Position numbers and translations under genes: made by a program | Notes under the pieces: generated by a model | The model's input: the letters and a program-made list of their open reading frames with translations, nothing else | The model's database searches: none | What the model was told of the DNA's origin: nothing | From: Apostichopus japonicus | Taxonomy: Eukaryota > Echinodermata > Holothuroidea > Aspidochirotida > Stichopodidae | Length of the DNA stretch: 60,000 nt | Assembly (NCBI RefSeq): GCF_037975245.1 | Contig: NC_092581.1 | Coordinates: 8,399,501 to 8,459,500, forward strand | Reading direction: 5' to 3' | Part shown: piece after piece, positions 52,101 through 59,567 of the stretch | Layout: each line of letters begins with the position of its first letter | How positions within the stretch are numbered: position 1 is the first letter of the stretch

Positions 52101-55100
52101 GCATTACATGTATTACAGTAGAATGAAGAACCTGGTGAAAATTACAGTAGCCTATACAGCCACTATACTATACACCCACTATACTATAGTGGGTGGGAAC
52201 CGGCGGGTGGGGATCAGGGCGGGTGGAAAGGGAGGCTGCAAACTATACTCTTCGAAATTAAATTCTTCAAACTAAACAACAAATTGCAATTCATGTAAAC
52301 AACACAATTTTAACAATTTTATTCGTTTAATTTCATGCAAATGTTTTTCTTACCATCTTTTTTACAAGGGGGGCGGGCACGGACCCTTGCGCGGGGGGGG
52401 GGGGGGCACGGCCCCCGTGCCCCAAGCTGGCTACGGGCCTGGCGCCTGTAAGCTGTATGCGATAGTATGGAACTGCTCTGTAACGTATACATATGTATGC
52501 GATTTTATCTGATAATTTAAAGAACCAATCTTAATTGGCTAAAAGTAAACCATTGATAACGTGAAAAATATATATGAGTTCATTAATTTTATACTTTGTG
52601 TACCGTTGACGGTATATATTCCCTATTAAAATTTTGCGGTTGCCAGGTGCGGATGCAATTGGGGTGTGATGGTGTTCACCCAACCCAACCCTTCCAACCC
52701 CCCTCCCCATCCCTCCGTTCAACCCAAACATAATAGGGTCATTCCGTGTCAAATCACAGATGGCTGTTGCTGCACCCTCTCCAAATATTCCCATTCTCTG
52801 AAAATTTCAGTTGGATTTCTTTACAATTTATCACACTTTGAAATTCCGTAATTTGTCGCCACAGTGGCATTTTGGCATTTTCTTGACTTTTGAGGCCTCA
52901 AAAGTCAAGTAAATGTCAAAATGCCAAGGTGGCGACAAATTGCGGAATTTCAAAGTATGAGAAATCGGCCAATTGTGAAGCAATGCAACTGAAATTTTCA
53001 GAGTATGCTAATTTTATGGTGTTCCAACCATACAATAAATTTGGGACTTTGAAAGATGTCGAACTACAACATACTCCAAAATTTGGTGATTTGATATGGA
53101 GTGACCCAATATTAACGGTGGGCGACAAGCAAAATCGTGTGTGTCGACCTAATTGCAGATTTAATTTAGCCTAAAAGGAATCCTTCACACTCGTAGGTCA
53201 CGTGGAAATCGGCATCAACGACCACACGGCCACACACCCTCTTTTTTAAATCCTGGATCCGCCCCCTGATTACAAGCTTGAGATATGCAATTGCTAGAAA
53301 TACGCTGTGTTTATAAAGGTACGAATGTTACTACTATACTACTATCTTCACTGCACCTTATTCTTTCACCAGGAAGGCAGTTCAGCCATCGATCCGATAT
53401 ACTCATTAGGGGAAGTAAAACAGATCATTGTGGCTCGCGATATCACAAATGGAATGGTGAGCTTTCAAACATCCTTGATGTTATAGTAGGCCTAACCATA
53501 TAACATTGAATGTTAGGATGTGATGTCTGCGTCACAATCAGCATTGGTTATTATATACATTGGTGATTCTCGGCATAGCTAGAAATGAGCCTGTAAGTTC
53601 CTAAGTGTATAGATGGTCCAATATAATCATTTCAAGGGTTAAAGTTAATATATTCAGTCCCAGCCAGAAGCACACTTCGGTCTTTTATTCCCGTTGACTA
53701 CATATGTCGTCTACAATTGGTTAGACTTCAAAAGTCTTCAACTTTGCAAATCTTTTCTTTGTCAGTGGCGTAGCTAGGGTTTCAGTGTCCCTGTTTGAGA
53801 GGAGAGAGTACCGAGATCTGAAGCCGTGAACGTTCCAGGAACTGTATAGGCTGACTTTGTAAGATCCATAAATCAAATACAACATATATTTTAAAAATTA
53901 CTTATATTTTTTATCGAAAGGCCTACATGGAAAATGCAAAATGTTATCATGGAGACCTTGCAGCTCGAAATGTGCTGGTCGGTGATGGTTTAAAAGTTAA
54001 AATATCTGACTTTGGCATGTCCGATGACATCTACACGAGAGGATATAAGAGGCAGGAAACTGCAGACAAGAAAATACCTGTTAAATGGTGTAGCCTAGAA
54101 ACTATTTTCAGTGGGATATGTTCTTCGAAAAGCGATGTGTAAGTATCGCAGTGTATACCTTTCGCTTGATTACTTCGCAGTTTAGTTTATTGCTCCGGTC
54201 TAAGAAATCGTTTGGGTAGTATATGTATTGGTGGTTTATATATTAAAGATCCAGGAAAATTTACAATAAATCATGACGTAAAATTAATTTCACACAACAA
54301 TTGTTTTTGCCCCTAGTGTACACGATAATCTGAACATTTGGTATTTTGGTAAAGTTAATAAAAGACACAAACACAACAAACGTCATTGTTTTACTTATGT
54401 GAGAGAGATCTTTGTAAAGAACAGCTTTCCCCAAACAGCTGACAAAAATCTTGTTTCGTTAGGGAGATATCACAGAGGAGTTGTAATTTAGTCAATTTGA
54501 GATGACGTCATAGTACCACTAGAAACTGAAACCTGTTACTTTCTCTCTTTGTTTCTTTTCATGTTTTTTTCAAGCTAAATCTGAACATAATTGACATTTA
54601 AACCCCTGCCATTATCTGTTAATCTGATCTTTCTTTCTTTAATGGGCTGGTCGATCATCTCTATATCTATCCCTCTCTTATTTCTCTTTCCCATATCTCT
54701 CCCACTCTTTCAGTTTATTTCTCCCCTATATCTTTCTCGTCTATAATCTATCAATATCTTTGTTGAATTGAATTTTTTGTTTTTTTGTTTTTAAGGACAC
54801 TAGCCAGTTGGCAATACTTCTGTTTGAAGTGTTCGTCATATTATGCTATTTTCTATACTGTACTGTGTGTTATGTTTTCTTCTGTACAATAATATGAGAA
54901 ATAAATTTGAAGTGAATTTTTCTTTACTCTTTGAATTGTATATGTATATTACAGAAATCATATCATTCAATATGTTGATTTGATTGGCAGCTTTAATCTT
55001 TACAAATGTATTGCTTCAGTTATTTTCTACGTCTTTTCTGTAAAATTTGATCAAGAGGAAAATATTGGGTCTTGTGCTTTACATACAACAGAGGGAGTGA

Positions 55101-56787
55101 CATCATTATTTTCGATGAATAATGTACTATAGGGTGCAAAAAAATAGGTATTCTTGAATAAAAAGAAATTGTTGTTGAATCTTCTGTATAGGTGTGGTTA
55201 ATAAGATACTGTTTCATGAACGCAACTTGACGTTCAATCTGGCGAAAGAAATATAAGAACGACGTGCAAGTATTCTGTCTCATTTTAATTCTTAGGTGGT
55301 CATTCGGCGTTGTATTACATGAAATATTTACATTGGGTGGATCGCCATATCCTGGCATGGCACTGCGATTTCTGGTGAATAAGTTACGAGAAGGCTATCG
55401 TATGGAGAAAGCGGAGCATTGTCCAGATGACATGTGAGTATAGTTCTGTGTGATCTGAAGAAGTTCCCAATCAACACATATGCAGACATTCGAAACTTCC
55501 AAACAGGAGATTCCTTCAATGTTCGGAGCCATTGTCAGTCTGCAAAGTTATCTAAATATCTATCTATATATATATATATATATATGTTATTAAGGAAAAC
55601 CAGAGAAATAAGATATGACTCATAATTGACAAATAAGGAGTAAGTTTTAGAAAATATATTGGAATTTTCGGTCCCCCTGGGACCTTCGTCAGCAATACTT
55701 GGCAGTCGAATGAAAAGTACAAAATATAAAACAATGAAAGTATGACGCTAGATAAGTGTAAGTTTCAATGATGGAATTAAAACCAAATAAACCATGACTA
55801 TACAGGAAGCGGATTAAGGAGCAAAGAACGGATTACATATGCTTGTAGAACTGATAGTTGTTAAGAGGTCATAAGTCTTTGTTGAGGCCGGTGATGTGAG
55901 ACTTAATACGAAAGATCCAATCGATTTCTTTACGTTTACGTTCAGTAGTTGATTTGAAGTTCGAGGCAATTAAAATACATTTTAGGTTTTTTAGAGAAGG
56001 ACTATGAAGATTAAAATGTTCGGAAACTGGGAATCCTGCAAAATTATCACGAATAGATTTTTTGTGATTTTTAACCGGGAGACTGTTTGACTGAAATAGT
56101 TACTTGTATTGTTATTATGAAAAGAAACTACTTAATACAAGATTTACAATAAACACGATATTTGGTGGGGGATATCGACCTGATTGTTGATTTGCTTACT
56201 GTTTTTAGCTATCAGTTGATGCTCAGATGTTGGCAAGAGGACCCAGCGGACAGACCAAAATTCGTCGACCTTTCTGAAGAACTTGGGGAATTGTTGGCCA
56301 AAAGATGTGATTACATTCAGTTTTCAGTGGATGACGAGATGGCTGTAAGTTTTCTTAAGTTTGTTGCAACATTTGTGCATCTCTATAGTTTCACGAAAAG
56401 GGACATTCCTTGATTTTTTTAAGTGATTGATTTATTTGTTACAAAATTGTTTGCTTTTCCCGAATCTCACTGAGACTTTACTGACCTTACCATCCCTTGT
56501 CAAGTCTCCTCTGGATTTACTTTTACAATATTAATGTTACTATTACAATGTACGTTTAATAATTTTTTGTTGCAAAGAAACCTGTTGGAGAAAACTCACA
56601 TGGACGGATGTTAACTTCCGGAAGCACCAATCCTCAGCTAAGACAGCCTCAGGATCTACATCCCATCGATGAGGATGGAGGAGAAGTGGATGTAACTGAA
56701 CTGCTAGCTGTTCTTCAAGAAGACGAAGAGGGACGTTCTCTTCAATCCAGAGGAGAAAAAACAGATGAGAGTATGGGACAGATTTGA
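35517..56787 (+). CDS. receptor tyrosine kinase with two VWC modules and a duplicated unknown ectodomain
   Basis: Thirteen exons join in frame to 891 residues. Order: signal peptide (1-26), VWC1 (44-108), unknown domain copy 1 (109-256), VWC2 (257-316), unknown domain copy 2 (317-467), transmembrane helix (about 477-499) followed by KRRR, tyrosine kinase (about 534-810), acidic tail. Kinase landmarks: GKGEFG (539-544), AVK Lys566, alpha-C Glu583, HGDLAARN (668-675), DFG (688-690), WCSLE (714-718), DVWSFGV. Extracellular introns are all phase 1; kinase introns are phase 1, 0, 0, 2, 2 and 0. The kinase core resembles the VEGFR/FGFR/RET group, but the ectodomain is unlike theirs (no clear Ig repeats). 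VWC modules often bind growth factors such as BMPs, so a ligand-binding role is plausible but inferred. The HRD arginine is Gly669. All splice sites are GT-AG. A skipped small exon in the long introns remains possible. Confidence 0.85.
35647..39233 (+). other. RTK intron 1
   Basis: No further exon was recognised in 3.6 kb. The short frame at 37714-37914 has no domain. Around 37020-37060 the phrase CGGATGACC/CGGATAACC recurs three times. Nothing else stands out. Confidence 0.5.
39234..39428 (+). CDS. RTK exon 2: VWC domain 1
   Basis: Symmetric phase 1-1 exon of 65 codons. It has ten Cys at 49, 67, 70, 72, 79, 84, 90, 102, 103 and 106, with the VWC signature C.YC.C...G.V.C and terminal ECCPQCPY. 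It is a complete canonical VWC by cysteine count. Donor GTAAGT at 39429. Confidence 0.88.
40049..40186. repeat. TA/CATA microsatellite in RTK intron 2
   Basis: Long TA runs with interspersed CATA and CACA units end only about 16 bp upstream of the acceptor of exon 3. Length variation here could affect splicing of that exon. Confidence 0.9.
40203..40646 (+). CDS. RTK exon 3: unknown ectodomain, copy 1
   Basis: Phase 1-1 exon of 148 codons, with the acceptor TTCTTTTTAAG and donor GTGAGT. I do not recognise the domain. Conserved with copy 2: [10 protein letters not shown] (135-144), SSR, G..LWKLSSW (152-161), a PP pair, [11 protein letters not shown] with two Cys, and a terminal DC..LGTC with two Cys. 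Several N-x-S/T sites suggest glycosylation. The YFCV.F piece is reminiscent of the Tyr-x-Cys corner of Ig folds, but the rest does not fit clearly. Confidence 0.82.
41941..42120 (+). CDS. RTK exon 4: VWC domain 2
   Basis: Phase 1-1 exon of 60 codons, missed by simple ORF inspection because its frame upstream is closed. Nine Cys (261, 279, 282, 284, 291, 296, 300, 310, 311) fit VWC, with C.TC.C...I.TC and EECCP. The tenth position is Tyr314 (CCPVY instead of CCPxC), leaving one Cys unpaired. Donor GTAAGT at 42121. Confidence 0.85.
42390..45420 (-). mobile_element. dead L1/Tx1-like LINE in RTK intron 4
   Basis: Read on the minus strand: an ORF1 start at 45418 ([15 protein letters not shown]) then, after breaks, an ORF1-like RNNFRIVGL segment near 45070; ORF2 starts at 44836 ([14 protein letters not shown]) with the endonuclease motif VQETHC near 44720; reverse transcriptase pieces follow, [16 protein letters not shown] near 44280 and QYADDT near 43910; then FIWHNAPDK near 43470 and a C-terminal CTFC...ET motif near 42630. 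Stops and frameshifts separate the parts, and only about 350 bp stand between the ORF2 start and the reverse transcriptase, so much of the endonuclease is deleted. About 3 kb survives of a typical 5-6 kb element. It is antisense to the host gene. Confidence 0.85.
43668..44117 (-). pseudogene. LINE reverse transcriptase core fragment
   Basis: A 149-codon open piece with [12 protein letters not shown] (the usual RQG.PLSP.LF) and the catalytic YADD in [13 protein letters not shown]. It is the best-preserved part of the LINE. It is not functional by itself. Confidence 0.9.
45583..45640. repeat. AAT trinucleotide and ATATG microsatellite
   Basis: Imperfect AATAAT units followed by GATATGATATGAT, just upstream of the LINE 5' end and within RTK intron 4. 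Confidence 0.8.
45787..46239 (+). CDS. RTK exon 5: unknown ectodomain, copy 2
   Basis: Phase 1-1 exon of 151 codons. The acceptor is CTTTACCAG and the donor GTGAGC. It repeats the pattern of exon 3: [10 protein letters not shown] (344-353), TSR, G..LWELTAW (361-370), [13 protein letters not shown] and DC.ELGYC. Spacing between landmarks matches copy 1 within a few residues, so the VWC-plus-unknown exon pair was duplicated. It sits next to the transmembrane exon. Confidence 0.82.
47639..48032. mobile_element. imperfect foldback element in RTK intron 5
   Basis: ATGTTCATCATTTAATTTAA at 47640 is inverted as TTAAATTAAATGATGAACAT at about 48014-48033. Further paired text inside (AAAACGAGTTGTAACG against CGTTACAACTCGTTTT; ATTCATTTGATTTCGC against GCGAAATTAAATGAAT) makes arms of roughly 130 bp around a middle of about 130 bp. 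Confidence 0.7.
48275..48409 (+). CDS. RTK exon 6: transmembrane segment
   Basis: Phase 1-1 exon of 45 codons. An uncharged run of about 23 residues ([15 protein letters not shown]... to FFLV, 477-499) is followed by KRRR, a stop-transfer signal placing the C-terminus in the cytoplasm. Acceptor TTATTCATAG, donor GTAAGC. Confidence 0.88.
48823..48993 (+). CDS. RTK exon 7: kinase N-lobe start
   Basis: The acceptor AATATTTACAG at 48822 is chosen over the TTTTAG at 48802 because only it keeps the frame from the transmembrane exon (phase 1). The exon encodes the juxtamembrane part, the glycine loop [11 protein letters not shown] (539-549) and AVAVK with the ATP-binding Lys566. Confidence 0.88.
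50057..50238 (+). CDS. RTK exon 8: alpha-C helix to hinge
   Basis: It begins after TTCTTCTCAG, phase 1, and ends at GAG/GTAAAA, phase 0. It encodes [13 protein letters not shown] with Glu583 as the likely salt-bridge partner of Lys566, then [13 protein letters not shown] and the hinge [16 protein letters not shown], all close to FGFR/VEGFR-type kinases. Confidence 0.9.
50902..51142. mobile_element. 241-bp hAT-like MITE with intact 8-bp target duplication
   Basis: CAGTGGCGTAG at the left and CTACGCCATAG at the right are inverted ends. GATATAAG flanks it exactly on both sides (50894-50901 and 51143-51150). It is nested in the larger hAT remnant, so it is the younger insertion. Confidence 0.85.
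51260..51925 (-). pseudogene. hAT transposase fragment (TTF-type zinc finger plus DUF4371-like part)
   Basis: Minus-strand reading from 51925 gives [26 protein letters not shown] and [12 protein letters not shown], the TTF-type zinc finger of ZMYM-like hAT transposases. After a frame break, near 51470-51300, [15 protein letters not shown] and [12 protein letters not shown] follow, like the DUF4371 region. The catalytic and dimerisation parts are missing, so it is a broken gene. Confidence 0.8.
52735..53107. mobile_element. foldback element with spacer-free 61-bp near-palindrome
   Basis: The centre is TGAGG/CCTCA at 52895/52896. Arms 52835-52895 and 52896-52956 are almost perfectly complementary with no loop. 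Pairing continues imperfectly outward (AAAATTTCAGTTG against CAACTGAAATTTT) to ends reading GGGTCATTCCGTGTCAAATC and GATTTGATATGGAGTGACCC. It has no coding content and lies in RTK intron 8. Confidence 0.8.
53373..53456 (+). CDS. RTK exon 9: short kinase insert and alpha-E start
   Basis: An 84-bp phase 0-0 exon, too short for ORF tracks. The acceptor is TTCTTTCACCAG and the donor GTGAGC. It encodes [20 protein letters not shown] then ARDITNGM, which fits the helix before the catalytic loop (compare QIA.GM.YL in other receptor kinases). The kinase insert is short. Confidence 0.82.
53763..53790 (+). mobile_element. orphan hAT-like terminus
   Basis: CAGTGGCGTAGCTAGGG at 53763 looks like the left end of a hAT-like element, but no matching right end was found nearby. 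Another orphan end, CCTGGATCCGCCCCCTG, stops at 53268. Confidence 0.4.
53921..54138 (+). CDS. RTK exon 10: catalytic and activation loops
   Basis: Phase 0 in, phase 2 out (donor GTAAGT at 54139). It encodes [10 protein letters not shown] with catalytic Asp670 and Asn675 kept but Arg of HRD replaced by Gly669; [12 protein letters not shown] with DFG intact; activation-loop Tyr696 and Tyr700; and [11 protein letters not shown] where most receptor kinases have PVKWMAPE. Catalytic residues are present, so activity is plausible, but regulation by loop phosphorylation may differ. Confidence 0.9.
55296..55433 (+). CDS. RTK exon 11: kinase C-lobe (DVWSFGV)
   Basis: Acceptor TTAATTCTTAG; phase 2 in and out. 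It completes [20 protein letters not shown] and YPGM, followed by [16 protein letters not shown], a near-standard subdomain IX-X of FGFR/VEGFR-type kinases. Confidence 0.9.
55560..56140 (-). mobile_element. 3' end of a Penelope-like element in RTK intron 11
   Basis: Minus-strand translation near 56080-55869 gives [19 protein letters not shown], then [29 protein letters not shown] and GLNKDL followed by a stop. This is the end of the GIY-YIG endonuclease typical of Penelope-like retroelements (VA.HF ... E..WI..L ... GLN). Upstream text fits QT...RL in another frame, so a frameshift is present. After the stop comes a conserved 3' tail with a strong hairpin (55661-55692). Confidence 0.75.
56209..56344 (+). 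CDS. RTK exon 12: end of kinase domain
   Basis: Acceptor CTGTTTTTAG, phase 2 in, phase 0 out (donor GTAAGT). It encodes [18 protein letters not shown], the CW....RP motif closing a tyrosine kinase domain, then a helix ([12 protein letters not shown]) and DYIQF. Confidence 0.9.
56578..56787 (+). CDS. RTK exon 13: acidic C-terminal tail
   Basis: Acceptor TTGTTGCAAAG, phase 0; TGA at 56785-56787. The 69-residue tail has an acidic stretch ([20 protein letters not shown]) and no tyrosine, so it offers no obvious SH2 docking site. No canonical AATAAA was found soon after the stop; TATAAA near 56861 is a weak candidate. Confidence 0.82.
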   Translation, partial: KPVGENSHGRMLTSGSTNPQLRQPQDLHPIDEDGGEVDVTELLAVLQEDEEGRSLQSRGEKTDESMGQI

Positions 56788-56907
56788 AATTGTTTAAGTT
56801 TTTAATTTCTTTTTTCGACCTTCAGAGGCAGGTGGTGGTAATTATACACATATGTAAGAGTATAAAAGATTTATGAATTTATGTATGTATGGGTGTGTGT
56901 ATGTATG

Positions 56908-56957
56908 TTATATATATATATATATATATATATAATTATATATATATATATAAATAT

Positions 56958-57010
<53 letters not shown>
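56908..57010. repeat. TA microsatellite
   Basis: About 100 bp of nearly pure TA, interrupted by AATT and ATCGAT. A hAT-like element (57011-59114) has inserted into it, and the TA run resumes on the far side. Confidence 0.9.
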
Positions 57011-57013
<3 letters not shown>

Positions 57014-57055
57014 GTGCGTATCCAGGGGGTGGTGTTGGGGGCGCGCGCCACCCGG

Positions 57056-57185
57056 GTAAGAAAAAGAGAAGAGAAAAAAAGAGAAGAAAAAAGAGGGGAA
57101 AAAGAGGGGAAAAAAGAGGAGGAGGAGAGGAAGGAAGGGAAAAGAAAAAGAAGAAAGAGAGAAAAAGGAGAAAAAGAGGGAGTAA
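57056..57185. repeat. polypurine (GA-rich) tract
   Basis: About 130 bp almost purely A and G on the plus strand (GAAGAGAAAAAAAGAGAAGA and similar). It produces long but meaningless Lys/Glu/Arg or Ser/Phe/Leu frames. Such tracts can form triplex DNA. Confidence 0.85.
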
Positions 57186-58049
57186 AAGCAAAACGCGAAG
57201 ACACCGGGAAGAGAAAGAAGAACAGTGACATCATTACAGCGCTGAAGGGTAGCCAGTGACGGATCAATGATTTCGTAAAAGTGTGACTCACCCTACCCCT
57301 TACACCGACAACTCCATTTTTTGACGTTTCCATTTTCCTCTCTCACTAATGATCTATATATATACTATATATGGTCTATCATAACGCGTGTGTAGAATTG
57401 TGCTATGAAACCAACTGTGGCTGGTCTCGAACTCGACCGTGTCGTCGGGGAACATGACGCATTTTGGGATGGGGGCGACCGCCCGCCCCCCCCCATTCAG
57501 CATTTTTTTTAAATGATATCGCTAAGTAATTTCAAAATAGAAAGTGCTTAGAGGCAACTTACAAGGCCTGGGAAGTGTCATTTCCAGCGATCTGGGAGAC
57601 ATTTTCGGCCAAAATTTGCTTGTACGCTTCGCGCCAACCTATGGTGGCGCTACGCTTAGATAATTTGCCTACAGGCTTCGCCCCTCCCTTGGCAAATTCC
57701 TCGCTACGCGCCTGTTCGAATTTGTAACGCAAACAGCAGATATAACATCATATCAGTGAGCATGAAAATGGCGTTCCAGGATGAAACGCCTCAAAACTGT
57801 CCGACTTGCCTGAAAAAATAACGAAAAATTTCAACGTGTTCATGTCAATATCATATAAGCAAGCATCGGTTATTACATCGCATGCCATCATGTACCGTAC
57901 GGTCCGTTCAAATTGCGCAGTATACCGCGGGATGCTAATGTAAACAACGACATGTCTCATGTAGATGTATAAAAAGTATGGAGGTCCAATTATGTCAAAA
58001 CTCTCTTTTACATTAGTAATGGCGAATTAGGGCCTGCACCCCCGCCGCG

Positions 58050-58425
58050 CAGTGGCGGAGCGTCCATATGGTCAGGGGGCGGATGCCCCCCTGACGGACT
58101 CAAATGGACTGCTGGCGCCTTTTTCAGCTCTTTACCACTTTTTACTTATTCTAGATTATTGACTTTTTTATTGCGCTCTCATCTACTTATTGACATTTGT
58201 CACATTTTGTTGGTGTCATTTGGCGATGACACCTTATTCTTCGTTTATCTGCAAATTAGCCAGGCCCGGAAAGGGTCATTTCCGGCGATCTAGGAAGTAT
58301 CTTTACTCAAAAATTTTCTGTACGCTACGCGCCAACCAGTGGTGGCGCTCCGCTTAGATAGTGTCGAAAGCGCCCCTTCAGACCATTCTCGCCACTCCTG
58401 ACCAATACCCCTAGCTCCGCCACTG
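58050..58425. mobile_element. non-autonomous hAT-like element (376 bp), copy 2
   Basis: Inverted copy of the element at 1146-1538, with the same termini (CAGTGGCGGAGC / AGCTCCGCCACTG). Flanks CCGCCGCG and CCGCTGCG match at 7 of 8, supporting an 8-bp target duplication. It is nested in the composite element. Confidence 0.85.
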
Positions 58426-59111
58426 CCGCTGCGCCTCCAACGCCTATGTGTGTAGTGTTCGCTTTCGGAAATATCTGCTATTTTTTCATTTCCTTCAACC
58501 GAGTTTTATAATAGCCGTTATAACAGGTTTTAATATTTGTACACCAATAAATTAACTGTGTCTGAATTTTCGAAAATTTCTGACCAACATTCTACATCAC
58601 ACTTCCCTCTACTCGTGCAATTTTGACCGGTCTGTTAGGGGTTGAAGGAAGTTTTTTCTATATTGGTTGTCCATAGATGAAATTTTGCACAACATTATGG
58701 GTATGTTTTGAAGTGAGTTTATTCACGAGAAATGTGAATTTTCAAATTCTGATCAAATATGGGGCTTAAAACCTTGAAAAGTGGGGCTGACGGGTATTGT
58801 GGGCCGGGACGTAGAATCACCTACAAAAGCAAAGACCCACAGGAGATGCGATCAGGTCGAACATGATGTGTGCCGGGTTGACAATCTTCAAAAAGGTTAT
58901 GGATGGAAAAAAAAAACTATTAGGAAATACTTGGTTCTCAGGCAAAGAGTGTACATCTGGTTGGTCATTTCAAGCCCGAGAAGTGCCGTTTCCGGTGATC
59001 TGGGGGGTTTCAAAACAAGAAATTTTCTTGTACGCTGCGCGCCAACCGATGGTGGCGCTCCGCTTTGATAGTAATTCGCGCCCCCCGGGTTTGAAAATCC
59101 TGGATACGCGC

Positions 59112-59114
<3 letters not shown>

Positions 59115-59153
<39 letters not shown>

Positions 59154-59160
59154 TATATAT
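59115..59160. repeat. TA microsatellite, right part
   Basis: TA run continuing on the far side of the composite element, consistent with the run at 56908-57010 having been split by insertion. Confidence 0.85.
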
Positions 59161-59204
59161 CACTATTATAATTTGCGTAGTAGAGGGCTTCGACGGGTTC
59201 TATC

Positions 59205-59567
59205 CTATGAAGAAACATGATGGACAAAGTGCTCATCTCGCTTCATTCTGGCGGCGGAGGAGGAGGGGTCTTGCCCGAGTATTGTTTGCTCTCCCATCGG
59301 CCAGTCGCTTAGTTCCGGATAACTTACTGGTGCCTTGTCAGTAGAACTGGCGCTACACGAATTCTCAACGCTTGGGTTGTCGATCAAAATCTTGCTCTTC
59401 GTAAGTGATGAACAGTTCTTTAGAATGTAACGCCAATTTCTTCTGTACGTGATTCCGTTCTCTTTTTCAACCCTGAAAACGAACAGGGTTCTAACAATTC
59501 CAACAATATCTGCTTCTTTCATTTGTCTGAGACCCCAGATGGAGAACACTTTAACTTTCCCAACCAT
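59205..59567 (-). pseudogene. possible LTR-retrotransposon integrase C-terminal fragment
   Basis: A 120-codon minus-strand frame. The part IVGIVRTLFVFRVEKENG, followed by ITYRRNWRYI, resembles the PRSY.V....G..YRRN..H segment near the end of Ty3/Gypsy polyproteins. The remainder, rich in Ser and polar residues, is not recognised, and a stop lies shortly upstream of the Met. It could equally be a chance frame. Confidence 0.3.

Larger units (their letters stand above)
50339..52441. mobile_element. truncated hAT transposon in RTK intron 8
   Basis: Starts CAGGCCCGTAGCCAGG and ends CTGGCTACGGGCCTG (inverted). Inside, the minus strand holds hAT transposase remains (51260-51925), and another small element (50902-51142) has inserted. 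A G-run stands near the right end (52393-52406). Target duplications are unclear: CTGTAATG on the left against a shifted CTGTAAGC on the right. It is non-autonomous now. Confidence 0.75.
57011..59114. mobile_element. composite hAT-like element inserted in a TA repeat
   Basis: CAGGTGCGTATCCAGG at the left and CCTGGATACGCGCCTG at the right are inverted with one mismatch, and both flanks are TATATATA. The interior has a polypurine tract (57056-57180), two copies of a shared ~100-bp core (57563-57662 and 58971-59071), a complete smaller element (58050-58425) and a possible internal end at 57714 (CTACGCGCCTG). No transposase frame is visible. Confidence 0.65.

Noticed and set aside
56871-57333. 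Long Lys/Glu-, Ile/Tyr- or Ser/Phe-rich frames on both strands
   Set aside because: They are translations of TA and polypurine simple repeats.
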